A program made the translations under genes and the position numbers. Positions 1 to 11,974 of a stretch of 64,000 nt of DNA are shown piece after piece. The notes under the pieces are model-generated. The model was not told where the DNA came from, did not search any database, and saw only the letters and a program-made list of their open reading frames with translations. Source of the DNA: Cyanoderma ruficeps (taxonomy: Eukaryota > Chordata > Aves > Passeriformes > Timaliidae); NCBI GenBank assembly GCA_008694505.1, contig VZDJ01004378.1, forward strand, positions 5,965,532 through 6,029,531. The letters are read 5' to 3'. Each line of letters begins with the position of its first letter. The first letter of the stretch is position 1.

Positions 1-1550
1 AAGTAACTGACTTTTACTAATATGTCATAGAATCATTTTTAGAGTCATAGCAGAAATTGCATTTGCTAAATTGCTTTCACAAAGCAGGCTTTTCCTTCTG
101 ATAGATTCCCTGCTTCTCCAAGTATAATTCATCTTCCTGTAAAAGCACTGATCCTAATCTTTACTCTGCGTTAAGATGACTAGATCTTCCAGTTTTAATT
201 ATAAAGTCCTTTATCTTAATACTCTGCAGAGATGCCCATTTGACCCCATTCCACTTCTTGTTTCATATGCTCTGTGGCACATAATCACCATGTAAAAGAA
301 ACAGCACACGGTCAAAGGGCTCTGTTCAGAGGTGACTTACATGTTGCGTGCTGCCAGATATAATGTAGATTGCACTAAAAAAATCGATATATTTCTGCTT
401 TGTAATTTATATAGCGTCATTATTTTTTGAAGTAGGTTATTCATTGTACCACAAAGCAGCCTTTTGGCACCAAGACCTTTAAACCAATTATAGAAGTGAG
501 AAAGACTATCCTGCAGCTTTTGTCCTGCCCAGAAGCGGTGTTGGAATCCTTGCTGGAAACGTCAGTGAAAAATGCTTAACAGGAAAAGAAAATAAATAGG
601 ACTACCTGCTTTCCTTTAATAGGCACTGTGTTTTTTCTGATAAAAGGCAGCAGGAGGATATTTTTCTTATCAGTAGGCTATGCCGTGAAAAGCAAAACTT
701 GAAGCACAAGAAACAGAATTGCACCAACAGAATGAAGAGAGGTGGCACACGAGGATGGCAGATGCTATTCTTCCTTCAGAGCCTTGAAGCAGGCTGTCTG
801 TTTTGTCATTATTTCTAGCCTAGAATTTTGCAAGCTACTGCTTCAGCTGGGTATTTTCTCTTATTACTTCCAGGATCTCCTTGGTTATCACAGCTGGCAT
901 CCTTGTTTACTGACAGGGTACATGATTGCACTTTTAGGCACTCTCTTCATGTCCTCTGGTTCATGTTTCTGCTGGCACTTGAGATACCTTCTAGTGATGA
1001 GTCCTTTTAGCTGCTGTTGTTCAGATACTGGGGTTGGTTAACATATGGGGAGAAAAAACAGCTTTAGTGAGATAATTTGAGCTTTACGGAGGACCTTGCT
1101 TTTCCCAGCTGTAGTAGCTCATGATTCACCCAGGTGGGCTGCTGACACCAATGTCAGGCTCAGCACTGAAGCCTTTGGTGTGAAGAAGATAACTCTATAT
1201 GCTGCACCCTGGAATCTGTGCTGCAGCCAGCACAGGGGTATCTGGAGGGGAAGGAGGAATTCTGATTACAGAGATGAATAGATGTAAGAGCAAGTGACAG
1301 CAGGAGAAAGCCTTTTGGTTGGTTTTCTGTTTGTACAGTTGGTCTAAATTGGGAAACACCTTTGTAAAAAACAAACAAAAAATCCCCCAGGGCTTTGGAT
1401 TGTGATGAGATGGAATTTTCTTCTAAGTTCTTGTTTGAAGAAATGTTGTCATGGTAAAACTTTTTGTTTGAGGCAGCTCAGCTTCGTAGCAAGTTGCACA
1501 GTTCTTAGGAGTTTTTCCCCTTTTAATTGCAGAAAAATCTTCGTTCTTAG
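1..1550. other. Intron or upstream flank, no firm exon
   Basis: No protein-like segment with good splice signals at both ends was found here. The nearest thing is 517-560, a short in-frame segment (LLSCPEAVLESLLE) after a CTGCAG acceptor and before a GTCAGT donor; its pyrimidine tract is poor, so I do not call it. No clear transposon was recognised. If the + strand gene described below starts upstream of the window, this is intron. Confidence 0.5.
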
Positions 1551-1617
1551 ATTACCATGATCACATGTCCAAGGCCTAATTGTGACTCTGGAGTGATGGA
1601 TGACACAGATAAACTCT
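1551..1617 (+). CDS. Possible exon (weak), phase 0 to 1
   Basis: A 67-nt open segment follows a pyrimidine-rich stretch ending CTTAG and precedes a GTGAAA donor. It reads ITMITCPRPNCDSGVMDDTD and onwards in one frame with no stop. It ends in phase 1, which is what the next exon at 2938 needs. The donor is poor and there is a competing, stronger-looking acceptor AG at 1532, after which every frame soon reaches a stop. This could be chance. It is listed because the phase fits and the composition looks like protein. Confidence 0.25.
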
Positions 1618-2937
1618 GTGAAATTTCTGGGCTATTTGAATCGGTACATCTAACACCTAACCTGAAAGTACTAGTTAGTTTTGCAGCTCTACAGTGCTGT
1701 AATAGCTGAGGGGGGCAATGATAAAAGGCTTTGAGAAGTGTCCTTCTGTTGGAGTCTTACCTGATTACCTGGCTCTGGTGTAGAAGGGTTACCATCACTG
1801 CACAGTATCTCACATGAGAGAGAGCAGTGTCTCAGAGAGAACAGTGCTAACCACTGGTAACTTCTGCCTTTTCATTACCATCTGCTGTGCTATTTCATTA
1901 TTGATTAATGCTGTTGAAAGCCATCCATGCTGGTGTCTTATGTTCTTACTGAAAAACACTTAATATATCAGCCACATCTAATTGAATAGCAAGAGGAGTG
2001 AGTGAAATACCATTCATAAGCACTCACTTTATAGTTATTGGCAAAAATATATATGTCACTAAACATTGAACCCATCCTGAAGGCATAAAATTTACAAATA
2101 TAATGCTATTTTTTCATATATTTTACTCAATTTTATTCAATTTCTGCTGGGAATGGTGCTGCTATTGATGTTCTGGAGAGTCACATGTTTCATTTATTGT
2201 AGAGACCAAAAGTATTCTTACCATTTAGTTAAGCATTAACCACATCTCAGAATGATTGGTAAATATTATTCTAATCATGTACTAAATCTCAAGTTGAACT
2301 ACATAGATATTTACTGAAATAGTAGAATTTCTTTTGAATTCAGTGGTGGAACTATTAATAGAAATTAGCTATTTTTTAAATATTGGTATTACAACGACTC
2401 CAGAAGGCATCAGTCAATATTAGAGCCTCATTATGGTAAACCCTCTACACAGGCATGTGAAGAGAGAGAAGAAGTTCTGGCTACAACTACTTTGCATAGT
2501 GAATAGTCAAGAAAAAGTGCAGAGGGAAGAAAGTATTCATGTCTCCATTTTTAAGCCCTTAATAACATGCCTTAACTTTTGTTCAGCCCAGAAGTGGTTA
2601 GACAGACTATATGATCATTAAAGCCCCCTTCCACCTGAAGATAATCTATTCTGTTTTATTCTATCATATTTCACATGCAGAATGCAAAGAAAAGTAATTT
2701 GCCCAGGGCTGCTGTGTTCCACCAGTAGAAAAAAAAAATCAGATTTCTGAACTATGTTCTAGGCAATTTCTAACAGTTTCTTTTACAACACACTTTTGGT
2801 CTTTGAGGAAGGCTCCCCTGCTTCCCCCTCAGCATGTAATTTGATACAGAATATGTGAGTTCATTCCCCATCTTGCCCCTTGTCATGTTCTTTCCAGAGA
2901 CTTCAGTACTTTGGTAATCACGTTCATTATCTTTCAG
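1618..2937. other. Intron, little recognised
   Basis: AT-rich sequence without a supported exon. Near its 3' side, about 2600-2665, is a short stretch resembling the 3' end of a degraded + strand CR1 (see separate entry). Confidence 0.5.
2600..2665 (+). mobile_element. Degraded CR1 LINE 3' end (tentative)
   Basis: The stretch has the order of a CR1 3' end: a GACTATATGATCATTAAAG block, a CCCTTCCACC block, then ATCTATTCTG and a TTCTATCAT-like tail. It is short and diverged. A chance similarity cannot be excluded. Confidence 0.35.
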
Positions 2938-2984
2938 CCTCAGAAAGAGAAGTTCCAGAATGGAATATGTATGCTACATGTGAC
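2938..2984 (+). CDS. Exon, 47 nt, phase 1 to 0
   Basis: Acceptor TTCATTATCTTTCAG and a near-perfect donor GTAAGTAA bound 47 nt. The used frame reads SEREVPEWNMYATCD after two leading bases. A second frame is also open and the third has a stop. Ending in phase 0 matches the phase-0 start of the exon at 7919. The product is not recognised; the call rests on splice sites and phase. Confidence 0.6.
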
Positions 2985-5900
2985 GTAAGTAACTATTATC
3001 ATCTGCCTCACCTACTTGTCTGACTTTAAATAATTAAATAAACAAACAAAGAAAAAGATAAATACAGGCATCTGAAAGAAATAATTAGAATGGAAATAAT
3101 ATTCATTGCCATTCCTGGTGATACTGGGGTGACATATTAGAGTGTTTATCTTTCAAAAATGGTTTGCAATTCTTTTATGTCAAATAAGTGATAGGGCAGG
3201 TACAACTCTTAGGCAAAGAAGGCCACTACAAATTAAATCACAGTATCAAGATAAAGCTGGCACTGTGGAAGTCTCTGCTGCTCTGAAGCTAATGTGCACA
3301 ATCTGTTTTTGCAAGTGCTTTCATATTTTTGTTCTTTATTATTAACATATACAGCATGTAAGTGTTTTTAGTATTGGCTGACTCTGGTATTCTGTAGTCA
3401 CGATTGTGGTATTTAAACAGGAGATGATCTGTTCTGCACATGGAAAAGGGGCTGTGTTAAAGAGGAAATAATTTTAAAAAGCATTGCTATTTTTTGGCAA
3501 GAGGATGTTATGTTTATTTCTCAAAAAACATGCTCAGTGTTCATTATGTTCATGTACAAACCCATGATGATTTGAATCCGATTTCTGTCCCGTACCTGGG
3601 AAACATTATCACTGTGTTAGAAATGCCAGTATGCTGCTAAACTGCAAAGTTCTTACATGTAGGTAGTCTCATCTATTTCAGATGCTGTATAATATTACTT
3701 CCCAATTTCACTCTAGGAGCTGTGATTACTTAGATTAAATGAGCAATGTCACTTGAATAGCAACTTCCATAAACAATGAGGATCTTTTTATAAAACTTCA
3801 TCATATTGTTAATATCCCAAATGCATTTGGTATGGTAAAACAGCACATTGCTGTTGGTTAAGAAAATTCTTTCAAAGAATTTGCCTGACAGTGATTTTTA
3901 AAACACATTTCAAGACTTTCTGAGAATCGTGATATACAAACATGACACAATTGTGTTATGAAGATGTTTGATGAAGTGAAAACAATGAAGATTTGAGGGG
4001 AGTGAGTATTAATGTTATCTCCTGAATAAATTAAGAATCAATAAGTTTCTTGATGGAGAAAAAGAGTCAAGATGCAGGTGAGAAAGATGAAACAAAGGAA
4101 GCTGTAGAGGTGAGAATTAATCCAAAAGATGCTAAGGCAAGGATGAAGTACTTGCTCGCTGGCTGAGATCTTCTTTAAGTTTGCTTCCATAGGGTATGAC
4201 GGAATTGCATGAAGACCTCGTTCTGAGCTCCATGGTCAAGGCACTGGTTTGACATAATAGAGTAAGGGAAGCTCTCTGCATGTGATCCAAAGATAGATAA
4301 GTAAAAGCATTCATCTTTTGTTTCTGTTCAGCCATTTTAGTAACTTTGGTTTTTTATTCAGCAACTTTATTTGAGCAGTATAGTGCCCTAGGCACAATTT
4401 CCTACCAGCAGATGGTCCTCTGGGGGGTGGTATGGATATCAGGAGATGGGAAAAGTTAGGTAGGATGATTGGACCCTGATGGAATCTTGAGACTCCCTTT
4501 CACTTCTCCCTGACCATGAACTTCAATAAACCAGTGCACAAAAGGTGTTTGGAAAACAGCCAATTCAAAACAAAACTTTATTTGTGTCATTGTAGTTATA
4601 TGAATGCTAAGCAACACCTACAGTGAAGGAAACTGCGGAGAAGCTGTTGTTTCCTTTCAGAAACATTTTATAGAGTTCCGTTAAAAAAAAAGGTTAAAAG
4701 TCTTTGGTAACAAGTCTAGCCTAGAAACTTTGCACAGCAGCTGTCCGTGATGATTTCAGAGTAATTTATGTTGACAAATTCAAATATCAGCAGAAACTGT
4801 GACTTCCATAGGTTAAAGGGACTCAGTGTGATATCATGGTGATAGCACTGTGATACCACGGTGAAAAATCACATGGGAACTTCTGTTACACTTGTGTGAA
4901 TAGGTGTGGAGAACAAAAAAATCTGAGAATGTCAAAGATGTGATTCTGTCAGAGGTGTTAGCCCATCTGGCCTGAGATGATGATATAAAATTGAGCAGCA
5001 TCTTTCGACTTAGTAGGTCTTTCATAGCTGATGCTTTCTGAAGCTGTGTGACAGAGTATCGCTCTCTTTCAATTCATTCAAAGTGGCAGATGGGGAAGAC
5101 CTATCACCCTTCCTATGTGCTGTGGCCCAGGCATGTCCTGGAGAAGACAGTGAAATGTGTGCACATTGGCTATCATATCACTCCAGGAGTGATCACAACT
5201 CCAAGGCTAGACTGTAATCCTTATCACATGTACATCAGTAATTCCTTTCTCTTCAGTGGAGTTTCACTGCTGTTGTGAGGAACATCAGCTACAATTCCTG
5301 ACTGTTGGAAAGCAACCAGAAATTTGATTTCTATAGGTGAAACAGTAGTTTAAAACAACAGATTCACTAAGTCTTTGAATATCAACATGAAGCTTTATAT
5401 ATAAGCCTAAGTCTAATGACCTTAAACTTTATAATTTTAAAATGTAACCTTATTTTAAAAATGGAATTTGTTCATGTACCACTGTGTAGTAATGCTTTAC
5501 AGTCACTGTTAATTTTTATCCAGGATTACAAATATGCCTAAGAATGAAGTGGAAGTAGATGTTATGGTATCAATTTATGTATTTTTGGAAAACATCAAGG
5601 TCCAATAACCTTATGACTAATGATTTCATTTAATTGTAAAGTTCTGCATTTTCATCTTCAAAGACATCTCCAAACAATGACTAAATAATCCTTGCAGCAG
5701 TGCTTTGAAATAGGTAGATAGATATAATTAATTCCATCTAACCATTTTCTTGCCCAAGGCAATACATTAAATCAATATTTAAACTAAGAGGTCATTCTTA
5801 CTCTTTGGTCATTTTGCTAAACTAGCAGTTCGCAAGTTTCCTTGCTGTGATAGTTTAGATGGACATATGCTTTGGCTTGTGCCAGACCTTCAGTCTCTAT

Positions 5901-6379
5901 ATTCCACCTCTCTGCCGAAATGCTTCTTGTCCCTCTTCTCAGAAATGATTTCCACTCCAGTAAAGCCACATGTGGAATGTCTTGCTTTCCACCTCCGGCA
6001 TCCCATACTTGGCTTTTCCTTGCTTATTCATATCCCATCTTAACCAACTCCTTGCACCCACAGTCCTCCTCCCACGAGCTTCCTGTCTTCCAGGTGCCTT
6101 TTGCCCCTCTCTGATGGATCCTTGCTTCTGTGCTTGGAATGCACATAGCATCCCCTAGTGAAAGACCATCTCTCTTCCCCTGCCCCTGGCTCCCCTCAGC
6201 AGCCATAAGAAAGCTCTGCTTGTGTAGCTGCTTTTCTCTTCTAACTGGCTCACTCTTGTATGGTGAGCAGAGAGAAGATTGAATGTCACCCTGATTTTTC
6301 AGCCTTCTGATGTTTACATTTTGTACTGGAGTTTTCTCACACATTGTAACATAAACAAAGAGTGATGTTTTGTAAATCA

Positions 6380-6574
6380 TGTCCTTCCTGGGGGAAGGAC
6401 AAATTGATGGACTTCTGGTTTTCCCAGTAGGGTCAGAGAGGTGTCAACCTCGTCCCCCAATCCCTGATCAAACGCCAAAAGCTATTTAAACCCTGATCCC
6501 AAAATAAACTTCCTTCTTTCTCGTCTCACAACCTGATGGTGTGAGTGTGATCTTTTTGTGTCTGTCTGGCAACA
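6380..6574 (+). mobile_element. LTR-like element, possible solo LTR
   Basis: This 195-bp stretch begins TGTCC and ends GGCAACA, giving TGT...ACA termini. It contains CTATTTAAACC (TATA-like), then AAAATAAAC (poly(A) signal) and a T/G-rich downstream region with GTGTGAGTGTGATC, the order expected for a short retroviral LTR read on the + strand. No target-site duplication is visible: the flanks are AAATCA and ATTGAA. Its first 21 bases contain a perfect 8-bp inverted repeat. The family is not identified, and a non-LTR origin is possible. Confidence 0.42.
6381..6400. repeat. Perfect inverted repeat, 8-bp arms
   Basis: GTCCTTCC and GGAAGGAC flank a 4-base TGGG loop at the left end of the LTR-like element. 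A hairpin is possible in RNA of either strand. Confidence 0.7.
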
Positions 6575-7918
6575 ATTGAAGGTAAGCCTTGCACCATTAA
6601 AATAGCACATCCTGTTCTCATAGGCCATGGCCCATACTGAGGTGCAGGCTGCAGTTCACGTGTCTGTTGTTTTAGGTGAAAGTTTCTGAGAGGCTTTGTG
6701 ACGTTGTGGGTCACAAAAGCAGTTTATGGGGTCAAGGGCAGGCATTGTCATTCAGGTAATATTGACGCCTAAGGAAGTTCATGAGTGTGGAACCAAAGAG
6801 AATCTTCTATAGTAAAAAAGAATACTACTTGCCTTGAAAATAGACTAGTGATAATATTGACTGGAGTGAGGCAGGTCTGAGTGACCAGCAGGGATTGCAA
6901 AACAACAATAGTTGTCTGTGGCAGACTGTGATAATGTCCTGATTTGACAGAATAAACTAATTCTGCATTACATATAGTGATTGATGTGGTACAAGAAAAG
7001 AGGAAAAAACAACGGAAAAGCAGATTCCCATCTCATATCATCAAAGATTGGCACAAAAACCTGAGAAAGAAATAGTGCCGGAACCTGGACTTCCCACTGT
7101 GGTTGTGTATAAGATCTGGTCAATCTTATTTGGCTACAGCTTTTCTTATCTGGTAGGAAATAAGAGTTAATGTGGTGTATCCTGTAACTTTAGCTAATAA
7201 AGCCACGTTTGTATTTGTGCTTTATGTAATATGTCAGACTAGAAAAGGCATTCACTGTGACTGTAGGGAGTCTGCTCCTTAACAAATTAGTGGAGGGACC
7301 AGAAGTATTCCTGCAGGCAGCTGATCTGACTGCCCTCAATTGACATGTCAAACCTTTTTTGTACTCATCATTTCCTTTACTTTATAGAAAATGTTATGTC
7401 TTCATGTGATTGCAGGAGAGAGAAAAGGATACACAGAGAACCTGAAATTCTTTAGCAGCATTGCACAGTAGCTAAGGATATATTCTAAACCTGATGCACT
7501 ATTGCAAAAACTCTAAATTATCCCAGCATTCCTAAAAGTGTAATTTTCTATGGGTGAGACTACATAGCTATGTCTTCTGCTTGTTCCATTTCCTATAGAA
7601 AAATGTTTGATGCTCTGCCCCTTACTTTCAGGCTCTCTGCAGCTGACTAAAAGGGCAGATAGTTTCCTAAAATAGCCTGACTCAAACAAAAATTGACTGA
7701 GCTACGACTACATAGAATTTTTTGTGGTGCAGAAGGCCAGATAGATAACCATAATTATCCTGCTTGGCTTTAGATCATTGGATTTACTTGGGTACTAAGT
7801 CTCTCCATTCAGCATGATTCAAGAGAGTAAAATCCAGACCTCTATAAAATAGGAATTGTCCATTCAACCAAATGGAGAATGGCTGAGTATAGACATATGG
7901 CAAATTCATTTTTTGCAG

Positions 7919-8024
7919 GCTGCTGATAATCTCAAAGAACATGTAGTAACAGAACAAATCAGCACGATGGTGGAGGTTCCCCCGCCACCCACAGTGGGTG
8001 ATATTTTGGGGCATATAAACAGGA
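7919..8024 (+). CDS. Exon, 106 nt, phase 0 to 1
   Basis: Acceptor TTCATTTTTTGCAG and donor GTGAGT bound a fully open segment reading AADNLKEHVVTEQISTMVEV, then a PPPP run and GDILGHINR. It starts on a codon boundary and ends with one base of the next codon, matching the phase-1 start at 9097. The proline run followed by a helical segment looks like a linker between helices. No family is recognised. Both splice sites are strong. Confidence 0.7.
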
Positions 8025-8126
8025 GTGAGTTACAATAACACATCCCTTTCAATCTGAGTAATTTTCACTGAAATCCAAGATGACTGGATGCACAAAGCCA
8101 TAGTATTCTTTCTGGTTTAAAATAAT

Positions 8127-8180
8127 TATGTACTGCAAATACATTATGTACTGCAAATACTTTATATACTGCAAATACAT
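8127..8180. repeat. Three tandem copies of an 18-bp unit
   Basis: The core TGTACTGCAAATAC recurs at 8129, 8147 and (as TATACTGCAAATAC) 8165, an exact 18-bp period. It lies about 100 bp downstream of the exon ending at 8024, in intron. Origin is probably replication slippage. Confidence 0.8.
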
Positions 8181-9096
8181 GCAGGAGAAGGCAACTCACT
8201 TAAGGATTTGTCTTGGAGGAAGTAATTTAGTGAAATTATGAATGACTGTCAGTTTCCTGACAGTTCAAATGTTAAATGACAGGTAACGTGAGATCACCCA
8301 AACTGGATGGCAAAGCTTTATTGTATGATGCTGTTAATGAAATCCTGCTTCTTGACAATTCAGTTTTTCTTTTTCACAGTGATTTTGAAGGTTGCTATTC
8401 TGATATTTTCTCTTGCACTTACATGACTCTACAAGTGTGTAAGTTACATAGAACAAATGTAGTGGTGAAGATTTGTTGTGTAAGATCTTGAAGGAAATTT
8501 TCTTCTAGTTTAGGAGCATATGTTTTGATTTCTGGAATTAAGGACCTGAGAGCAGCTGATGAGCACAAGGCAAAGGCCTAGCCCCACGGAAGTGTTACCA
8601 GGTACTTCCCCTGTAGTGAACAGAATCCTTTAAGAAGATGACTTCTGAGATATATTTGGTCTTCTGTCTCTCTCGAATGGAGAGAAAATGAAATGTTGAC
8701 TTTTCATGATGCAAATTTTGCAGGCAGTTTACTGTGTTTAATGAACTCTTACAGCATATGCAGATGAACACTTCCCACCCTCTCTCCACAGAGCTGGCAC
8801 ACAGTAATCACATGTTCTGTGTTTCTGTGCTATATAATGGCTCTGCTCATAGAAACACAGCCCTCAAAACTGAAACAAAGGTCCCTAAGGCTTCACTGAA
8901 ATGAAGGCATCCCTTTGCCAAAGGTAAATCTGTCTCTACCTCTCAGGCCAAGACATGAGAGACTGACTGGTGGTGTCTTTTCAGCTTTAAACCAAGCCAA
9001 AGGCTAGGTGGTAAGTAATTGTCTGCAGCACTTTCTGTCCTGCAGCAAAGACCAAGCAAGAGCATTATTCCATTTTGTGTAGGTTTTCACCTTCAG

Positions 9097-9191
9097 AGTC
9101 ACAGAATTCATGGAGCTTTGAGCTCCATCTGCGCAGAGTGACTTTGCTAGTGTCCTATTGGAATCAAGGTAGTCCTACAGTACCAGTTCAG
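9097..9191 (+). CDS. Exon, 95 nt, phase 1 to 0
   Basis: A pyrimidine tract ending TTTTCACCTTCAG and a CAG|GTAAAA donor bound an open segment reading SQNSWSFELHLRRVTLLVSY and then WNQGSPTVPVQ. With the last base of the preceding exon the first codon is AAG (Lys). It ends on a codon boundary, as needed by the exon at 10543. Tryptophans and alternating hydrophobic residues look like genuine protein. Family not recognised. Confidence 0.68.
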
Positions 9192-9729
9192 GTAAAAGGA
9201 AGCATATTAAGCACTTTCAGTGAAAATCAGCTCATTGCAGAGAGGACACATCCATCATTAGGGTGCGTCTTAAGGCCAGCTATACATAACCCGGACTTTT
9301 GTAGATCTCCTTTTTGCTTCTCACATGTTTGACAGTACTTCCATTCTTTCCTTTTCTCTTTTTGTTAATATATAATTGTGTCCACATTTGTTTGTTCAAG
9401 AATATTTGTTATTCAGAGCCTGTAGATAACTGCATGATAGCTTCCTGTCTCTTAACATAAGTAGTACTGGTGCTACTTAGGTAGTAGCTCAGGTTATCTC
9501 AGAATATGAGCAAGAAATTTTCTGATCAAGCCAGTGGCTAGAGTGCCAGGTGGCAAATGCTTATGCTGGGGACCATTTTTATCCATGTATACTAGTTCCA
9601 TCTTCATTGTGGGACTGATATTTGACAAGTGTTTGAAAACGTTTTAACTGTTCTACCATTACGTGGAAACAAAAAGTGAACGTGAACTTTCTAACTGAAA
9701 TGTCTTTCACCGTGACAAATGGTTCATAT

Positions 9730-9840
9730 CTAAGTATATCTATCTATATATCTCTCTATGTATGTATATCATACATAATATCTACATGTATACCTTATGC
9801 ATAAAATAAGTATGCATGTACATCCACATACATAAAGTGC
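9730..9840. repeat. Degenerate TATC/ATAC-type microsatellite
   Basis: Imperfect runs of CTAT, ATGT and ATAC units fill about 110 bp of intron. There is no long perfect core, so it is probably an old decayed microsatellite. Confidence 0.6.
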
Positions 9841-9949
9841 ATACACTGGCATTGCCTCCAACAGTAACATACTTCAGTGGCGGTCTAGACAAAACTAAAA
9901 GTATTTAAGAAGTGGTTCAATGAATTTAAGTTGCCAGCCTTAAGAATTG

Positions 9950-9967
9950 CTAAGCATGCATGCTTAG
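9950..9967. repeat. 18-bp perfect palindrome
   Basis: CTAAGCATGCATGCTTAG equals its own reverse complement. It lies in the intron between the exons at 9191 and 10543. No function can be read from it. Confidence 0.75.
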
Positions 9968-10542
9968 TACACCATAGAGATCAGACTCTTTAATTACCTT
10001 AAGATGAATCCATAAAAGTGAGAATACCTTATACCAGTAGACACTTGCAAGTTTAGTCCTCACAGACCTGCTAGATTTTGCAGTTAGCAGCTTTGCAGAT
10101 GAAGATGTTCAACGTCCAGATTTTCAGGGAAGCTCTTGCCTCTTTTAAACCAATCCTGTGACTTACCTGGTGAATTGAAGACCTGATTTAGTTATAAAGA
10201 AATCATCTGCTCTTGTGCTCAGTTGGGCTGCAGTTAGATCAGCTCTCCAAACCTCTGCCTGATTATGCTACTCCAGTGTAAAACCAGGTAGAAACATGTG
10301 ACAAGGCATAAGAAAGAGATTTAACTCCTAGGTGGCTATCCTAGGCTTTCACCCTTCATTTCTTGTGTCTTCTGTGCCTAAGAATAACTTGTCTTTCTCT
10401 TGATTTTCCCCCAGCCATTTATGTTTTTACCTGCAGAACACTGCAAGTAGATACCAAAAAGATGAACCTGTAACATACTGCAGATGTGGCATAAGAAATA
10501 AATTTGATCAGTGCTGCATACCTTTATTTTGCTGTGAATCAG

Positions 10543-10671
10543 CTTCAGCTCAGCCTGACTAGAAGTTCTTTAACAGTACCTGGCCACCTGTTCCCCCATG
10601 AGCCTGGGAAGACCTCTGTATCCTCCACTGTACTGGAGGTTTTGAATCTCAGCATTGTCTCTATGCGTACG
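10543..10671 (+). CDS. Exon, 129 nt, phase 0 to 0
   Basis: Acceptor TTTATTTTGCTGTGAATCAG and donor ACG|GTAAGCAA bound 43 complete codons with no stop, beginning LQLSLTRSSLTVPGHLFPHE and ending LNLSIVSMRT. It joins directly to the VPVQ end of the exon at 9191. An alternative acceptor six bases downstream keeps the frame. Family not recognised; the donor is strong. Confidence 0.7.
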
Positions 10672-11932
10672 GTAAGCAAGCCAGAGAGTTACCTGCAGAA
10701 AGTCAAAGGCAGAAATTCCTGCAGTCAACATATTTTTTTAATTTTTGCTCCCAGTCCTTGCAAAACTATGTGATATTTAGTGATCCAACAGGTCCATAGC
10801 CCCTGCCCAGAAAATAAAATGGTAGTATATTCTTATCATGAATGAAGGACATTGAAATACTGGAGAAGAAGTTGAAAAAATTGGGGGGTATTGTGTAACA
10901 ACAAAATAAATCAAGCTACCTGAGTTGCCCAAGCTACAATTTCAAACTTTTGTGTAAAAGAGTGTGTGTCGCAGCTTTATTTTGCCTGCTGTTCTAGGGG
11001 AAATTAGAATGCTGAGGCATTTTATGGCTATTTGCTTCTTCAGCAGCAACATAAATCAATTTATGTTTTTCGTAGATTTAAAATACTGTTGTCCATCTGT
11101 TGTCTTCATCAGCGGTGGCTTTAAAGAAATACCACTAGAGGGCAAGCTGACAGCTGTAAGCCATCTGAACTTTGGGACTTCAGTCCTCCAGATTTGAGGT
11201 TGATGGGAAATTATTGGCTCCAGTGGTGCTAAAATAAGCCTTAAAGAATCCATTCACTTCCTCAAATTCTTAAAAACTCCTCCAAAGCCCTTAAATATGG
11301 AAAAGAAGCTACTTCGTTTAAGCTAAGATGCTATGAATGACTGTTAAATGTAATTTTAAAAATTATACGTATCTTGTTGATCAGTTTTATAAAACAAGAA
11401 CAAACAAGAATCATATCACATGTCCTGAAATTGTCTGGAGTTCTCTAATGTATATAAATGGCAGATCTTAGCAATTCTGTTATAGTTAAATGAAGTATTT
11501 CAACGCACATACAACATTATATATAGACACATCTATCCATGTCTACAAATACATTTACCTCTACATTAACAGTATAGATGGAGTGCTGACAAACATAAAA
11601 AAGCAGAATTTGATTCCTAATACTGTTTTATTGTTCCCTAGAGCTTCAAAAAGCACTTTAAAAAGTACCTAATGCAGTCCTACAGCCAAAGGCTTACAGC
11701 TTGTTAGATGCCATAAACAAAGCCATAGTGGTCCTGATCAGTGCTTGAATGAGAGGCCTCAGAGGCAAGAAAGGATCATGCATCTGTGGGATGCATGTAT
11801 TTTTTGGCTTTTAATCCTGCTACTCCTTCAGTTTCCCTCAGAAGTTCTTGTATTTCAGTTTGTTCTCATCATGAAACCTTTGTTTCCTTTTCTCCTTATG
11901 TTTCAAAAAGAAAATTGTATACAATCAGTCAG

Positions 11933-11974
11933 AAAAATCCTACATTACCAGCTGATATTCTAAACACTATGTGC
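11933..11974 (+). CDS. Short exon, 42 nt, phase 0 to 0 (boundary uncertain)
   Basis: The donor TGC|GTAAGG is good. The segment reads KNPTLPADILNTMC. A long pyrimidine tract lies upstream, but its first AG is at 11910, which would give a 64-nt exon beginning in phase 2 (KLYTISQ added) and would not match the preceding phase-0 end. Using the AG at 11932 restores phase 0 on both sides. Either the downstream AG is used, or a further exon before this one is missing. Confidence 0.45.

Larger units (their letters stand above)
2985..7918. other. Intron of about 4.9 kb
   Basis: No supported exon. It contains the LTR-like element at 6380-6574. Short open frames on both strands around 5870-6380 sit in a slightly more GC-rich stretch with no splice context and look like chance. 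The rest is unremarkable AT-rich intron. Confidence 0.5.

Noticed and set aside
8984..9009. 26-nt segment between TTTTCAG and GTAAGTAA
   Set aside because: Excellent splice signals, but in the phase required after 8024 it contains a stop codon.
10755..10791. Segment SLQNYVIFSDPT after a very strong acceptor (TTTAATTTTTGCTCCCAG)
   Set aside because: The following GTCCAT is a poor donor and the end phase 1 fits no later exon.
11113..11155. Exon-like 43-nt segment (GGFKEIPLEGKLTA) with strong acceptor and GTAAGC donor
   Set aside because: Its only open frame starts in phase 2, while the preceding exon ends in phase 0; phase 0 contains a stop. It needs an extra 0-2 exon that I could not find.
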